From: Zonotrichia leucophrys gambelii
Taxonomy: Eukaryota; Chordata; Aves; Passeriformes; Passerellidae
DNA length: 64,000 nucleotides
NCBI RefSeq assembly: GCF_028769735.1
Contig: NC_088186.1
Location: 9,269,001-9,333,000 of the forward strand
Direction of reading: 5' to 3'
The translations under genes and the position numbers were made by a program. Under the pieces are notes generated by a model. That model was not told the origin of the DNA and ran no database searches. It saw nothing but the letters and a program-made list of their open reading frames with translations. Of this stretch, positions 1 through 8,300 are shown piece by piece (positions within the stretch are counted from its first letter, which is position 1; every line of letters starts with the position of its first letter).

Positions 1-1517
1 GGGTAGCTGCTGGCATCACTGACTTCTGCTGAGTGTCCCATGGCACAGCACAAAGCCCTCAGCCTCCCCTCACTGAGGACATCCAGAGCCCCTCAGGTCT
101 GCCAGATCAAACCCTAAACTGAGGTCTCAGACACAACAAATTCACTCTGCAGCTGATCCAGGCACCTGCTCCCAATTCATGGGTATCCAGAATGAAGCTA
201 CAACAGCTTCAATCAGCCCTCAAAATCAATACCCCCATAGTAAGCTCAGGGTTTTGCGTGTGGTACAGGAGGCAGGTGGGGAGAAGATGATCTCATGCAC
301 CACATATTGATTAATCAATCCCAGTCAGGATGCTAATGGGCTTTTCTTACAACACTTGGCACCAGGAGGAAGGAGCAGGAATGCTGAATGAGAAGGGGGG
401 AATCTGGTGGTGTGGTGAGGCTTTAGGGTGAGGGGAGAAATCTTCTAGAGATGGCTTTAAGTGGTCAGAGACTGGGAATAAATGCAGGAACTGAGCAAGG
501 AAGGGAGAAGAGAATAAATCACATTTATTGGCTCCAAACACAGCAGAATTGTACCTGGCAATTCACTGTGGCTGAGGATAATCCTTTCCTGTTGCTACAA
601 AAACCCTTCCAGGAAGGACTGAAAGGGGCCAGCAGGGCTCTGGAGTCTGTGATGAAGAAAACTGAGCGCAGCATCATCCCTCCAGCCAGAGAAATGGGCT
701 GAGGGCATCAGTAATGCCCAACTTAGGGATTTTTCCACATGAACTGCACCCTCAAATGGATGCCAGCAGAGGCTGGGGGAAATCATCCTGCTCTTTGTAA
801 AATTGGGAATAACAAAACAGAACGGCCAAGAGGTTGTGCCAGTCGTGGTCCTGCCTTGCAGGAGGCAGGAATTCAGCCTGGAGCATCTTCTCTGCAGCCT
901 ACAGAGTCATGCCAGGGGTGAAGGTGAGTGATAGGGCTTTGTAAAACTGGACTGGACTAAGCAAAACCAGTCCTGGAGCTCAGTGTTACAAGATTGATCA
1001 CCCAGTCAGGAGAGGAAACCTCCAGGTACAAAATATGAAGGAGTTGGTGCTTTTGCCACCCAATTTTGTACAATTTGGAATTTCTTTGGGGCATTGTGAG
1101 AACCTGCTCCTACCCACCCAGCAGAGCACAGGAGCACCTTGGGGTGACACCATCTCCTGCACTGCCACCACCCAGGTTTCAGTTTTCTCACTGAAACCAA
1201 CCTGAGAAATTTCTGACTGAAACCATCCTGAAGAGTTCTGGATTGGAGCCATTCTGAGCAGTTCCTGACTGAAACCATCCTGAGAATTTCCTGTCTGGTG
1301 CTGCTCATCCTCCTGCTCCTACTCATCCCATAGCTGAGCAACTCTAGACCCTCCAAGCACCTCAGACTCAACCAGAAACAGACCCTCAGGAAAACAGGAA
1401 CAATCCTCCTCAAAAGCAGGTGTTCAGGAGGTAAAAACCACACAAATTAAATAACTTTTTTTAATTCCAGAACCATCTCTTCCCATCCAACACCCCCAGC
1501 CCCAGCAGAGCACTCAC
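1..1517 (-). other. CACNA1B: CACNA1B intron 6, 5' part
   Basis: Sequence downstream of exon 6 on the gene's strand. Bases 1 to about 1160 show no exon, RNA gene or repeat I can name; I looked for the exon coding the start of S6 and did not find it. From about 1180 to 1300 there are four or five diverged copies of the roughly 27-bp repeat that also lies on the other side of exon 6. Open frames across 998-1443 come from this repeat and are not genes. Confidence 0.7.
1180..1300. repeat. 27-bp minisatellite, block left of exon 6
   Basis: Four to five diverged units built on 'gaaaccatcctgag' and 'agttcctgact'. The same repeat recurs at 1727-2005 and 6475-6705, so exon 6 lies inside the footprint of one array. 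Confidence 0.75.
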
Positions 1518-1705
1518 GTTGTAGAGGATGTCGGTCCAGCCCTCCATGGTGATGCACTGGAAGACGGTGAGCACGGCGAAGAGGATGTTGTCAAAGTTGG
1601 TGATGCCATAGTTGGGGCCCTGCCAGTACTCCCTGCACGTGGTCCCGCTCTCACACTGCCTGGCAGGAGGCTCCTCTCCACAGGGAAAATCCCCCACCTC
1701 CTCAC
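1518..1705 (-). CDS. CACNA1B: CACNA1B exon 6: end of domain I pore loop (partial gene)
   Basis: Codes for 62 residues of the extracellular turret and pore loop between S5 and S6 of domain I of the N-type calcium channel, the presynaptic channel that triggers transmitter release. The exon starts with GT, completing a glycine codon split with exon 5, then reads EEVGDFPCG..., a stretch typical of Cav2.2 rather than Cav2.1 or Cav2.3. It ends [15 protein letters not shown]; the glutamate in TMEGW is the domain I member of the EEEE selectivity ring. On the minus strand a pyrimidine-rich tract ends in CAG at 1706-1708, and GTGAGTG follows the last codon (donor at 1511-1517). Length is 188 bp; I recall about 194 bp for the mammalian exon. 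No internal stop. The next exon (start of S6) is not in the window. Identity is very secure; exon number follows mammalian numbering and is inferred. Confidence 0.95.
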
Positions 1706-1726
1706 CTGCAGGGAGGGAAGAGAAGT

Positions 1727-2005
1727 TACTGATTGGAGCTACCCTGAGGAGTTCCCGCTTGCTGGAACCATCCTGAAAAGTTCCTACTTGGAACCATTCT
1801 GAAAAGTTCCTCCTTGTTGGAACCATCCTAAAAAGTTCCTGATTGAAACCATCCTAAAAAGTTCCTGCTTGGAACTATCCTAAAAAGTTCCTCCTTGTTG
1901 GAACCATCCTAAAAAGTTCCTGATTGAAACTATTGTAAAAAGTTCCTGCTTGAAACCATCCTGAGGAGTTCCTGCTTGGAACCATCCTGAGGAGTTCCTG
2001 CTTGT
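1727..2005. repeat. 27-bp minisatellite, block right of exon 6 (left of provirus)
   Basis: About ten units of 26-29 bp built on 'ggaaccatcctaaaaag' plus 'ttcctgcttg'. The array is cut at 2005/2006 by the retrovirus and resumes at 6475. Joining the flanks after removing one TGGAA restores a normal unit. Confidence 0.9.
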
Positions 2006-2010
2006 TGGAA
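2006..2010. repeat. Target-site duplication TGGAA, left
   Basis: Five bases directly before the left U3 end, identical to 6470-6474 directly after the right U3 end. Confidence 0.9.
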
Positions 2011-2826
2011 TGTCCTGGGTTGACTATATGATGCTTTTATCCCCAATCGTCTCATTCTGTTTATGCTGAATAATAATAAGTTTTGTACCTTTAAGAGTGT
2101 TACAGAGAGTGAAGGGGGAGGGAGAAGAAGCGCGCAGTTTGTTTTCAGACACTGCACTCCTCCACATTCCTGCTCCTGACTGTGTTGTCTGCGGACAGAC
2201 AGCGGGACAGAGAGCTCTTCTTTTGCTTTTTAGTTAGTGTTAGCTAGCTGAGGCAAAGAAGTTCCCTGGACTGTTTTTTTCCCTTTTCTTTGGACCTCTT
2301 GGAACTGCTCTGGACTGAACACCCAGGAGAACACCGGCAGCTGCAGCTGTGGCCCACCAGGCCAGGCCTGGCCTGCGACAATTCCAGCACTGAGAGACTG
2401 ATCAGAGACTGAGTGAGCTGCTGCTTGAACTCGGGGTTTTTTCTCAGTTTGTCATCTCTTTTAGAGTGGCAAGGGGTCTCATTGTTTTGATACTGTTTTG
2501 GTCTTATTGTTTAATAAACAGGGGTTTTTTTCCACCTTTCTCCAAGGAGGTATTTTTCTTTCCTCCCGGACCAGTTGGGGGGAGGGGCCGATTGGATCTG
2601 CTTTTCCCACCAGAGCTCCTTTGGGGGGATTCTTCCCCAAATTTGCTCTAAACCTAGACAAATACATGAATTAATAAACAGGGGGTTTTTTTCCACCTTT
2701 CTCCAAGGAGGTATTTTTCTTTCCTCCCGGACCAGTTGGGGGGAGGGGCCGATTGGATCTGCTTTTCCCACCAGAGCTCCTTTGGGGGATTCTTCCCCAA
2801 ATTTGCTCTAAACCTAGACAAATACA
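2011..2826 (+). mobile_element. Left LTR of provirus, plus orientation
   Basis: 816 bp, starting TGT and ending ACA. It has the same sequence as the right LTR in opposite orientation, plus a 159-160 bp tandem duplication of its 3' part. AATAAA occurs at 2513-2518 and again in the duplicate at 2673-2678, as expected near the R-U5 region. Transcription from here would run antisense to both CACNA1B and the provirus genes. Confidence 0.92.
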
Positions 2827-2831
2827 TGAAT
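2511..2831 (+). repeat. 159-bp tandem duplication in the left LTR
   Basis: The block beginning 'ttaataaacagggg' at 2511 and ending 'aatacatgaatt' is repeated from 2671 up to the primer site. The copies differ only in the length of G runs. The right LTR has a single copy, and 816 minus 657 gives 159. Confidence 0.92.
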
Positions 2832-2849
2832 TGGCGCCCAACGTGGGGC
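2832..2849 (+). other. Primer-binding site, tRNA-Lys type, left
   Basis: TGGCGCCCAACGTGGGGC is an 18/18 complement of the 3' end of vertebrate tRNA-Lys(CUU), five bases after the LTR end. Its last 6-8 bases also serve, on the other strand, as the final codons of the truncated RT frame, so the exact breakpoint lies somewhere in 2842-2849. Confidence 0.85.
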
Positions 2850-3708
2850 TGTGCTTCCACCCCTGGGGCAATCGGTTCCAGGTGTACTGCACGCCTCTCC
2901 AGGTGAAAGCAAACTGAGGCCTGCATTCTGCTGCCAGAGGAATGGAGAAAAATGCATTGGCAATGTCTATAGTGGCGTACCACCTTGCTGCCTTGGACTC
3001 CAGCTCGTACTGGAGTTCCAGCATGTCCGGCACAGCAGCGCTCAGGGGTGGGGTCACTTCATTCAATGCACGATAGTCCACAGTCAATCTCCATTCTCCT
3101 TCAGATTTTCGCACAGGCCAGATGGGGCTGTTGAAGGGTGAGTGGGTCTTGCTGACCACCCCTTGGCTCTCCAGCTCTCGGATCATCTTATGGATGGGGA
3201 TCACAGCATCTCGATTCGTTCGGTACTGTCGGCGGTGCACTGTTGAGGTGGCAATTGGCACTCGTTGCTCTTCCACCTTCAGGAGACCTACTGCAGATGG
3301 GCTGTCTGACAGTCCAGGCAAGCTGTTCAACTGCTTGACACCCTCTGTCTCTACAGCAGCTATTCCAAATGCCCATCTGAGTCCCTTTGGGTCTTTGAAA
3401 TACCCACTTCGAAGGTAGTCTATGCCCAAAATACATGGGGCCTCTGGGCCAGTCACAATAGAGTGTTTCTTCCACTCATTTCCAGTCAGGCTCACCTCAG
3501 CTTCTACCAGAGTAAAATCCTGTGATCCCCCTGTCACACCAGCAATAGAAACAGACTCTGTCCCCACATGTCTCGATGGGATTAATGTGCATTGTGCACC
3601 AGTGTCAACCAAAGCTTTGTATTCTTGTGGTTCATATGTGCCAGGCCAACGAATCCACACAGTCCAAAAAACACGGTTTTCCCAGCCTCTACCTGGCTAG
3701 AGGCAGGG
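2844..3708 (-). pseudogene. Retroviral protease and 5' part of reverse transcriptase, truncated
   Basis: Open frame of about 285 residues in a different phase from the upstream Gag-like frame, beginning just after the Gag stop, as expected for a frameshift-expressed pro-pol. An aspartic protease domain is shown by LVDTGAQ followed by hydrophobic residues and the late ILGIDYL segment. The RT palm follows: WRLTVDYRALN, then TIDIANAFF (motif A with its catalytic aspartate), then FAFTWRGVQYTW and RLPQGW. The frame stops matching RT about 15 residues later, before the YxDD motif, and continues by chance through inverted primer-site and LTR sequence. The wording around RLPQGW resembles ERV-L polymerases. 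It lacks the second catalytic aspartates, RNase H and integrase, so it is inactive. Confidence 0.92.
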
Positions 3709-3713
3709 CCCCT

Positions 3714-4841
3714 CTAAGCCTGGTTATCCTTCTTTCCCTGGGCATATGTCTTGGAGGTTCCTTCAAGGGGATCAAAAATATTGTCATTATCATCATATGT
3801 GACAGTTCGGTTACTGGCCACTGGAGCTGCTTCCCTTTTGGAACTTCCTCTCTGAATCTTCAGTTGTCTCACCCGTTGTGCCAGAGCAGAGGTAGGTTGT
3901 CTATGCCATCTCCTCATGTCTTCTCCACAATCACGCAAATAGAACCACAGCTCAGCTCGTGGGATGTACCTTCTCTCGCCGTCTGGGGAACGTCTGCGTT
4001 GGGTACCAGAACCTCTGATCTGTACCGCCGAGATTTGGAGAAAGCTCTCTTTAATCTCCTCCCTCAGTTTCTTGTGACCCTCCTCTATCTTGTCCTCTAA
4101 TTTTTGAAGACGTGTTTCCACCGCTGCGATTCTGGCATGTGTTGGGCCATGTACAGCATCTGCATATGCTCGGAGCTTCCTTGCCATGTCAAGCACAGTC
4201 TCACCCCTCTCATCCCTCTTCATGATGGCTAAGGCAGAGGCATATTCTTGTGGCCCGAGTCGTACGAGTTTTCGCCACATCACAGACGTGCATGGTACTA
4301 AGTCTGGGTTCCTAGTTGTTACATCATCTGAGAAGATAATCTCAACCACGGCCATTTCTCTCAGGCGTTGGATCCCTTGCTCTATTGTCTTCCACTGAGT
4401 CTGCTGCATATAGAGATCGTCTGCACACAGGTATCTTTCTGCTACACTTCTTAGGACCCGTTCCCAGAGGCTCTGAGAGTTAGCCCCCCTCATCATTCCT
4501 TGGTCTATGACAGTATCCTGTGACAGGGATCCCAAATGCCTGGCTTCCGTGCCATCCAAAATTGTAGCCTCGCCTGCAGCATCCCAGAGACGGACCAGCC
4601 AACTAATTATGGATTCATCAGACCTTCGAGTGTAGTCCTTCCTTAGGCCACGAAGGTCCTTCAGGGAATAAGACTCAATATTTGCGTCTGATCTTGCACC
4701 TGCTGCTTTGACTCCTGATTTTACGTCAGGAGGCATTGAGGTTCCTTCTCCTGTATCATCACCATCATCATCATCATCATCCACTGGTCGATCAGTTTTT
4801 TCCGTGCGTTTCCCACTTCTAGTACTGGTAGCAACAGCCAT
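3714..4841 (-). CDS. Retroviral Gag-like protein
   Basis: 375 codons from an ATG to a stop just before the protease frame; the frame is open some 25 codons further upstream without an ATG. The N-terminus has a run of seven aspartates encoded by an ATC/ATG microsatellite. A helical middle region with SIISWLVRLWDAAG and RLWD-type leucine/tryptophan helices suggests capsid-like folding. Residues about 230-275 have a charged, probably coiled-coil segment, followed by a basic arginine-rich tail. No CCHC zinc knuckle is visible, as in several ERV-L Gags. Position between the primer site and the protease supports Gag. No sequence-level match could be tested. Confidence 0.72.
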   Translation of the reverse strand: MAVATSTRSGKRTEKTDRPVDDDDDDGDDTGEGTSMPPDVKSGVKAAGARSDANIESYSLKDLRGLRKDYTRRSDESIISWLVRLWDAAGEATILDGTEARHLGSLSQDTVIDQGMMRGANSQSLWERVLRSVAERYLCADDLYMQQTQWKTIEQGIQRLREMAVVEIIFSDDVTTRNPDLVPCTSVMWRKLVRLGPQEYASALAIMKRDERGETVLDMARKLRAYADAVHGPTHARIAAVETRLQKLEDKIEEGHKKLREEIKESFLQISAVQIRGSGTQRRRSPDGERRYIPRAELWFYLRDCGEDMRRWHRQPTSALAQRVRQLKIQRGSSKREAAPVASNRTVTYDDNDNIFDPLEGTSKTYAQGKKDNQA

Positions 4842-4905
4842 GGGTTTAGATGCTGGCTTAGGCTCACTGTCTGGTCTAGCTGCTGGCTCTGAGCCTGGCT
4901 GTTGG

Positions 4906-5655
4906 CTACAGCTTGAGTGACTGGGATAGCTGATTTATCTCCCTGCCCCCTGCCTCTGTCTGCTGCCCAACAGTATCTAACAAAGTGCGATAAGCATAGG
5001 CCAGGGCCCAGCTTATTGCAATTAGCCTTTTCTCCTTAGAATCGTCATGGCACTTCTCCTTTAGGTATTTCCCCACCTCTGCTGCGTTCTGAATTTGTTC
5101 CCGTGGGAAATCCCAGTCTACAGGATCAGAAAATTCCTTCAGGGTTTGGCCTATATTTTCCCATTCTCCACCCCACTCAGGATTTTTCACGCCTGCATCT
5201 GCTTCTGGATCAGGGGTCTCACCAGCTCCTCTGGATATCTCAGCCCTCATTCTAGAGAAGCTGCAGACCATATAGAGGAAACTTACCAAATTAAATACCA
5301 GAAAGATGGTCTCTTTAACATTCAGGGGAAACTGAACATTCTCAAAAAGTGACATAACCGATCCAAAGGAGAAGAGGGAAAGGGAAGGCTGGAAAGTCTC
5401 ATTCTTAGCTCCTCCTCTAACAGACTGAGTGTAGTTACTAATAAATTCCCAAAACATACCACTGGAATTGGGATGCAGGGTAGGATGAAGAAACCATAAA
5501 CCATACATGCTGTAAACAGAGGTCAGTATCTTTTTGAACGCTTTATAAATCATTATCACCAAGGCCAGCACAACAGCTATTCCAATCCGTACCCCTCTAC
5601 CGTAAAAATTACTTGTTAAGGACAATAATCCTAATGACCGAAAGGTATTGAAACC
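4906..5655 (-). CDS. Upstream retroviral frame with two membrane-like segments
   Basis: Open frame of about 249 codons between the leader and the Gag-like frame; there is no ATG near its start (it is open from about 5655 and the first usable codon is TTG at 5625). It holds two long hydrophobic stretches, one near the start (IGIAVVLALVIMIYKAF) and one about 110 residues later (ETIFLVFNLVSFLYMVCSF). An acidic stretch and a helical C-terminus follow, and it stops 65 nt before the Gag-like ATG in another phase. It may be the N-terminal part of Gag separated by small indels, or a separate leader product. Membrane segments are unusual for a Gag matrix region. Function unknown. Confidence 0.5.
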   Translation of the reverse strand, partial: GFNTFRSLGLLSLTSNFYGRGVRIGIAVVLALVIMIYKAFKKILTSVYSMYGLWFLHPTLHPNSSGMFWEFISNYTQSVRGGAKNETFQPSLSLFSFGSVMSLFENVQFPLNVKETIFLVFNLVSFLYMVCSFSRMRAEISRGAGETPDPEADAGVKNPEWGGEWENIGQTLKEFSDPVDWDFPREQIQNAAEVGKYLKEKCHDDSKEKRLIAISWALAYAYRTLLDTVGQQTEAGGREINQLSQSLKL

Positions 5656-5783
5656 TCAAAAAGGTCTAGAGCCCAGAGCCATACAGAGACATTCTCAACC
5701 AGAGACATCAGGGGTTCAAGCAGCATAGCTACTAACTGCTTTAACAACAACAGACACACAATTAATAGGGCTTTTTTCCACAT
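5631..5783 (-). CDS. Short hydrophobic frame after the primer site
   Basis: 50-codon ATG frame beginning 7 nt after the right primer-binding site, rich in leucine and valine near its start (ALLIVCLLLLKQLV). It ends where the 249-codon frame opens in another phase, overlapping it by about 25 bases, so it may be the true start of that product interrupted by a one-base change. Not recognised. Confidence 0.35.
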   Translation of the reverse strand: MWKKALLIVCLLLLKQLVAMLLEPLMSLVENVSVWLWALDLFEVSIPFGH

Positions 5784-5789
5784 TTTCCA

Positions 5790-5807
5790 GCCGCGCGTTG
5801 GGCGCCA
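5790..5807 (-). other. Primer-binding site, tRNA-Lys type, right
   Basis: Minus strand TGGCGCCCAACGCGCGGC, 16/18 to the tRNA-Lys(CUU) 3' end complement, differing at positions 13 and 15. It lies five bases inside the right LTR and precedes the Gag region in sense. Confidence 0.85.
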
Positions 5808-5812
5808 ATTCA

Positions 5813-6469
5813 TGTATTTGTCTAGGTTTAGAGCAAATTTGGGGAAGAATCCCCCCAAAGGAGCTCTGGTGGGAAAAGCAGATCCAATCGGCCCCTCCCC
5901 CCAACTGGTCCGGGAGGAAAGAAAAATACCTCCTTGGAGAAAGGTGGAAAAAAACCCCTGTTTATTAAACAATAAGACCAAAAACAGTATCAAAACAATG
6001 AGACCCCTTGCCACTCTAAAAGAGATGACAAACTGAGAAAAAACCCCGAGTTCAAGCAGCAGCTCACTCAGTCTCTGATCAGTCTCTCAGTGCTGGAATT
6101 GTCGCAGGCCAGGCCTGGCCTGGTGGGCCACAGCTGCAGCTGCCGGTGTTCTCCTGGGTGTTCAGTCCAGAGCAGTTCCAAGAGGTCCAAAGAAAAGGGA
6201 AAAAAACAGTCCAGGGAACTTCTTTGCCTCAGCTAGCTAACACTAACTAAAAAGCAAAAGAAGAGCTCTCTGTCCCGCTGTCTGTCCGCAGACAACACAG
6301 TCAGGAGCAGGAATGTGGAGGAGTGCAGTGTCTGAAAACAAACTGCGCGCTTCTTCTCCCTCCCCCTTCACTCTCTGTAACACTCTTAAAGGTACAAAAC
6401 TTATTATTATTCAGCATAAACAGAATGAGACGATTGGGGATAAAAGCATCATATAGTCAACCCAGGACA
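5813..6469 (-). mobile_element. Right LTR of provirus, minus orientation
   Basis: 657 bp, TGT...ACA on the minus strand, functioning as the 5' LTR of the gag frame. It matches the left LTR base for base over long stretches that I compared. It carries AATAAA in the sense of CACNA1B (plus-strand TTTATT at 5961-5966). Confidence 0.93.
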
Positions 6470-6474
6470 TGGAA
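6470..6474. repeat. Target-site duplication TGGAA, right
   Basis: Right partner of 2006-2010. With one copy removed, the flanking minisatellite unit reads through without a break. Confidence 0.9.
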
Positions 6475-6705
6475 CCATCCTAAAAAGTTCCTACTTGGAA
6501 CTATCCTAAAACATTCCTGCTTGGAACCATCCGAAAAATTTCCTGCTTGGAACCGTCTTAAAAAGTTCCTGCTTCTTGGAAACATCCTGAAAGTTCCTAC
6601 TTGGAATCATCCTAAAAAGTTCCTGCTTGCTGGAACCAACCTGAGAAGTTCCTAATTGAAACCATCCTGAAAATTCCTGCTGGAACCATCCTGAGAAGTT
6701 CCTCA
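6475..6705. repeat. 27-bp minisatellite, continuation right of provirus
   Basis: About eight further units of the array interrupted by the provirus. They are followed by unique sequence from about 6710. Confidence 0.88.
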
Positions 6706-6906
6706 GGAGAGAGGTGCTGCTGCATCCTCCTGGCACCACCGCAAGGATTAAATTCACATTTTGGGTTTCTTTGTGCCGCTATGGACATGGAAAAGTCGTT
6801 GTGCCCCTGTGATCATTTCCACACTGCTGGGCTGTGGGAGGTAGGTCAGTGAGGGGTGGAGCAGAGCCATCCCTGCAGTGCCCAAAATTCCTATTTTGCC
6901 ATCTTA

Positions 6907-7185
6907 CATGGCGGAATTGTTTAGGTTGGAAAAGACCTCTAAGATCACCAAGTGCAACCATCAACGCAGCAGCACTAACCCATGTCCCCAAGTTCCACAT
7001 CCACACGTTTTTGGGCACTTCCAGGGATGGGAACTCCACCCTGGGCAGCCCCTTCCAATGCCTGACCACCCCTGCAGTGAGGAAATTCCCCCAAATCTCC
7101 AGTTTAAAACTCTCCTGGAGAACTTGAGGCCATTTTTTCTTGTCCTGCCACTTGTTACCTGGCAGAAGAGGTTTCCAAACTGCAA
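6907..7185 (-). mobile_element. CR1 LINE 3' end
   Basis: Plus strand shows the reverse complement of a CR1 tail: 'ttaggttggaaaagacct', then 'cacatccacacg', 'ccagggatggg' and 'agtttaaaact'. Related to the copy at 48065. Confidence 0.85.
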
Positions 7186-7291
7186 ATAATTTCTGGCTTG
7201 TGATAGCCCAGTACATCTGAGAGGCCTGGAAATGGTCTAAGATCAGCATGAAAAAAACCACACAAAAAAACCCAAATTAATCCCCCCCCAC

Positions 7292-7318
7292 AAAAAAAAA
7301 AAAAAAAAAAAAAAAAAA
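7292..7318 (+). repeat. Poly-A tract
   Basis: 27 uninterrupted A preceded by a C run; low-complexity intron sequence. Confidence 0.9.
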
Positions 7319-7795
7319 CCAAAATAAAGCAACACCACAAAAAATAAAACCAACAGTGTGGTAAAAGCAGGGCTTTGGGAACAGCACACACTTCAAACAC
7401 CCTCAAAGTGCTAAATATTTGCTCTCTAACATTAAAGCAAAAGGGCACCTTCTGCACTAATGCCAGTTTGGGCATGTGCACTGCCCCAGAATTGCCCTGG
7501 TACAGATGTTTGAGCACAGCTGCATGAGGAGCCCCTGGTGTCACCCCAAGGCAGCACTGAAGGACTCCAGCTCCTCCAGAAGCTCCACATTTCTGCTCCA
7601 AACAGAAGGAAAGGATCCATGTGGGATGGTGCCTCTCTGCTGAGCTTCACTGCAGACCCAGAGGAGGCCAAGGTGGGTAAATCTGTCAGGGATGGAGCAC
7701 CAGGAATGGCCAGGACCATCCCAGCACCTTCCAGGCTCAGCTGGGAAGTGCTGCAGGCTGGAAAACTCCAGTGCTGGGTTTTCAGAGCAAGCAAA

Positions 7796-8218
7796 TGTCA
7801 CTGTCACATTTTTTGGAAAAATCCCTTTGCCCAGGATTCTTCTCCTGGGAAGTTGAGAAGCCTCAGAGGAAAAGGAAAACAATAATTATCTTATTTGCTT
7901 CTCCTGTGTTTTGCTGCTTTGGAATTTGTGTTTGGAGATTGTTTATCCAACAGGTGATTGTTTAATTGGTTTCATGTGAATTGTTTTTGACTTACTGGCC
8001 AATCAGGGCCAAGCTGTGTCAGGACTCTGGAAAGAGTCACAAGTTTTCATTATTATATTTTTAGCCTTCTGTAAGAATCCTTTCTGTATTCTTTAGTATA
8101 GTTTAGTATAGTATTCTTTAATATAATATAGTATCAAAAAATAATAAATTAGCCTTCTAAGAACATGGAGTCAGATTCACCATTCCTTCCTTCATCTGGG
8201 AACCCCACAAATACAATA
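7796..8218 (+). mobile_element. Solo LTR, family A (6-bp TSD)
   Basis: 423 bp starting TGTCACTGTCAC and ending ATACAATA, flanked by perfect AGCAAA at 7790-7795 and 8219-8224. It has CCAAT-type 'ggccaatcagg' and 'aataataaattagcc' near the 3' end. This family recurs at least ten times in the window. Confidence 0.85.
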
Positions 8219-8300
8219 AGCAAATATCCCAAGCAATGTCCCTGTTTAGAGAGCTAGGACTGGGGAAGCATTAAAGGGTTTTTAAAGGGACACCTTATGG
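8088..8300 (+). repeat. Segmental duplication, left copy (LTR 3' part plus flank)
   Basis: From 'ttctttagtatagttt' through the LTR end, the AGCAAA flank and about 75 bp of unique sequence ('ccctgtttagagagct', 'gcattaaagggtttt'). The same order recurs at 9551-9880. Confidence 0.85.

Larger units (their letters stand above)
2011..6469 (-). mobile_element. Head-to-head (inverted-LTR) endogenous retrovirus, class III ERV-L-like
   Basis: 4,459-bp insertion. Reading inward from the right end on the minus strand: LTR (6469-5813), primer-binding site (5807-5790), hydrophobic leader frames, Gag-like frame, protease and the start of reverse transcriptase. The coding strand then runs into a second primer site and LTR in the opposite orientation (2011-2849). 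Both outer termini are therefore U3 ends starting TGTCCTGGG. There is no polypurine tract, RNase H, integrase or env. TGGAA lies on both flanks. LTR arms look essentially identical apart from a 159-bp duplication in the left one, suggesting a young insertion. RT motifs resemble ERV-L/spuma-type elements, while the primer site matches tRNA-Lys. The gag strand equals the CACNA1B strand. It cannot move by itself. Confidence 0.92.

Noticed and set aside
1..1500. Possible next CACNA1B exon (S6)
   Set aside because: No reverse complement of the conserved S6 stretch and no suitable splice pair seen.
1461..1826. 121-codon frame running through exon 6 into both flanks
   Set aside because: Only 1518-1705 is exon; the ends are intron and minisatellite, and consensus splice sites mark the true limits.
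2671..2843. C-terminal extension of the RT frame
   Set aside because: Past the breakpoint the frame translates antisense LTR and primer-site sequence, so it is not protein homology.
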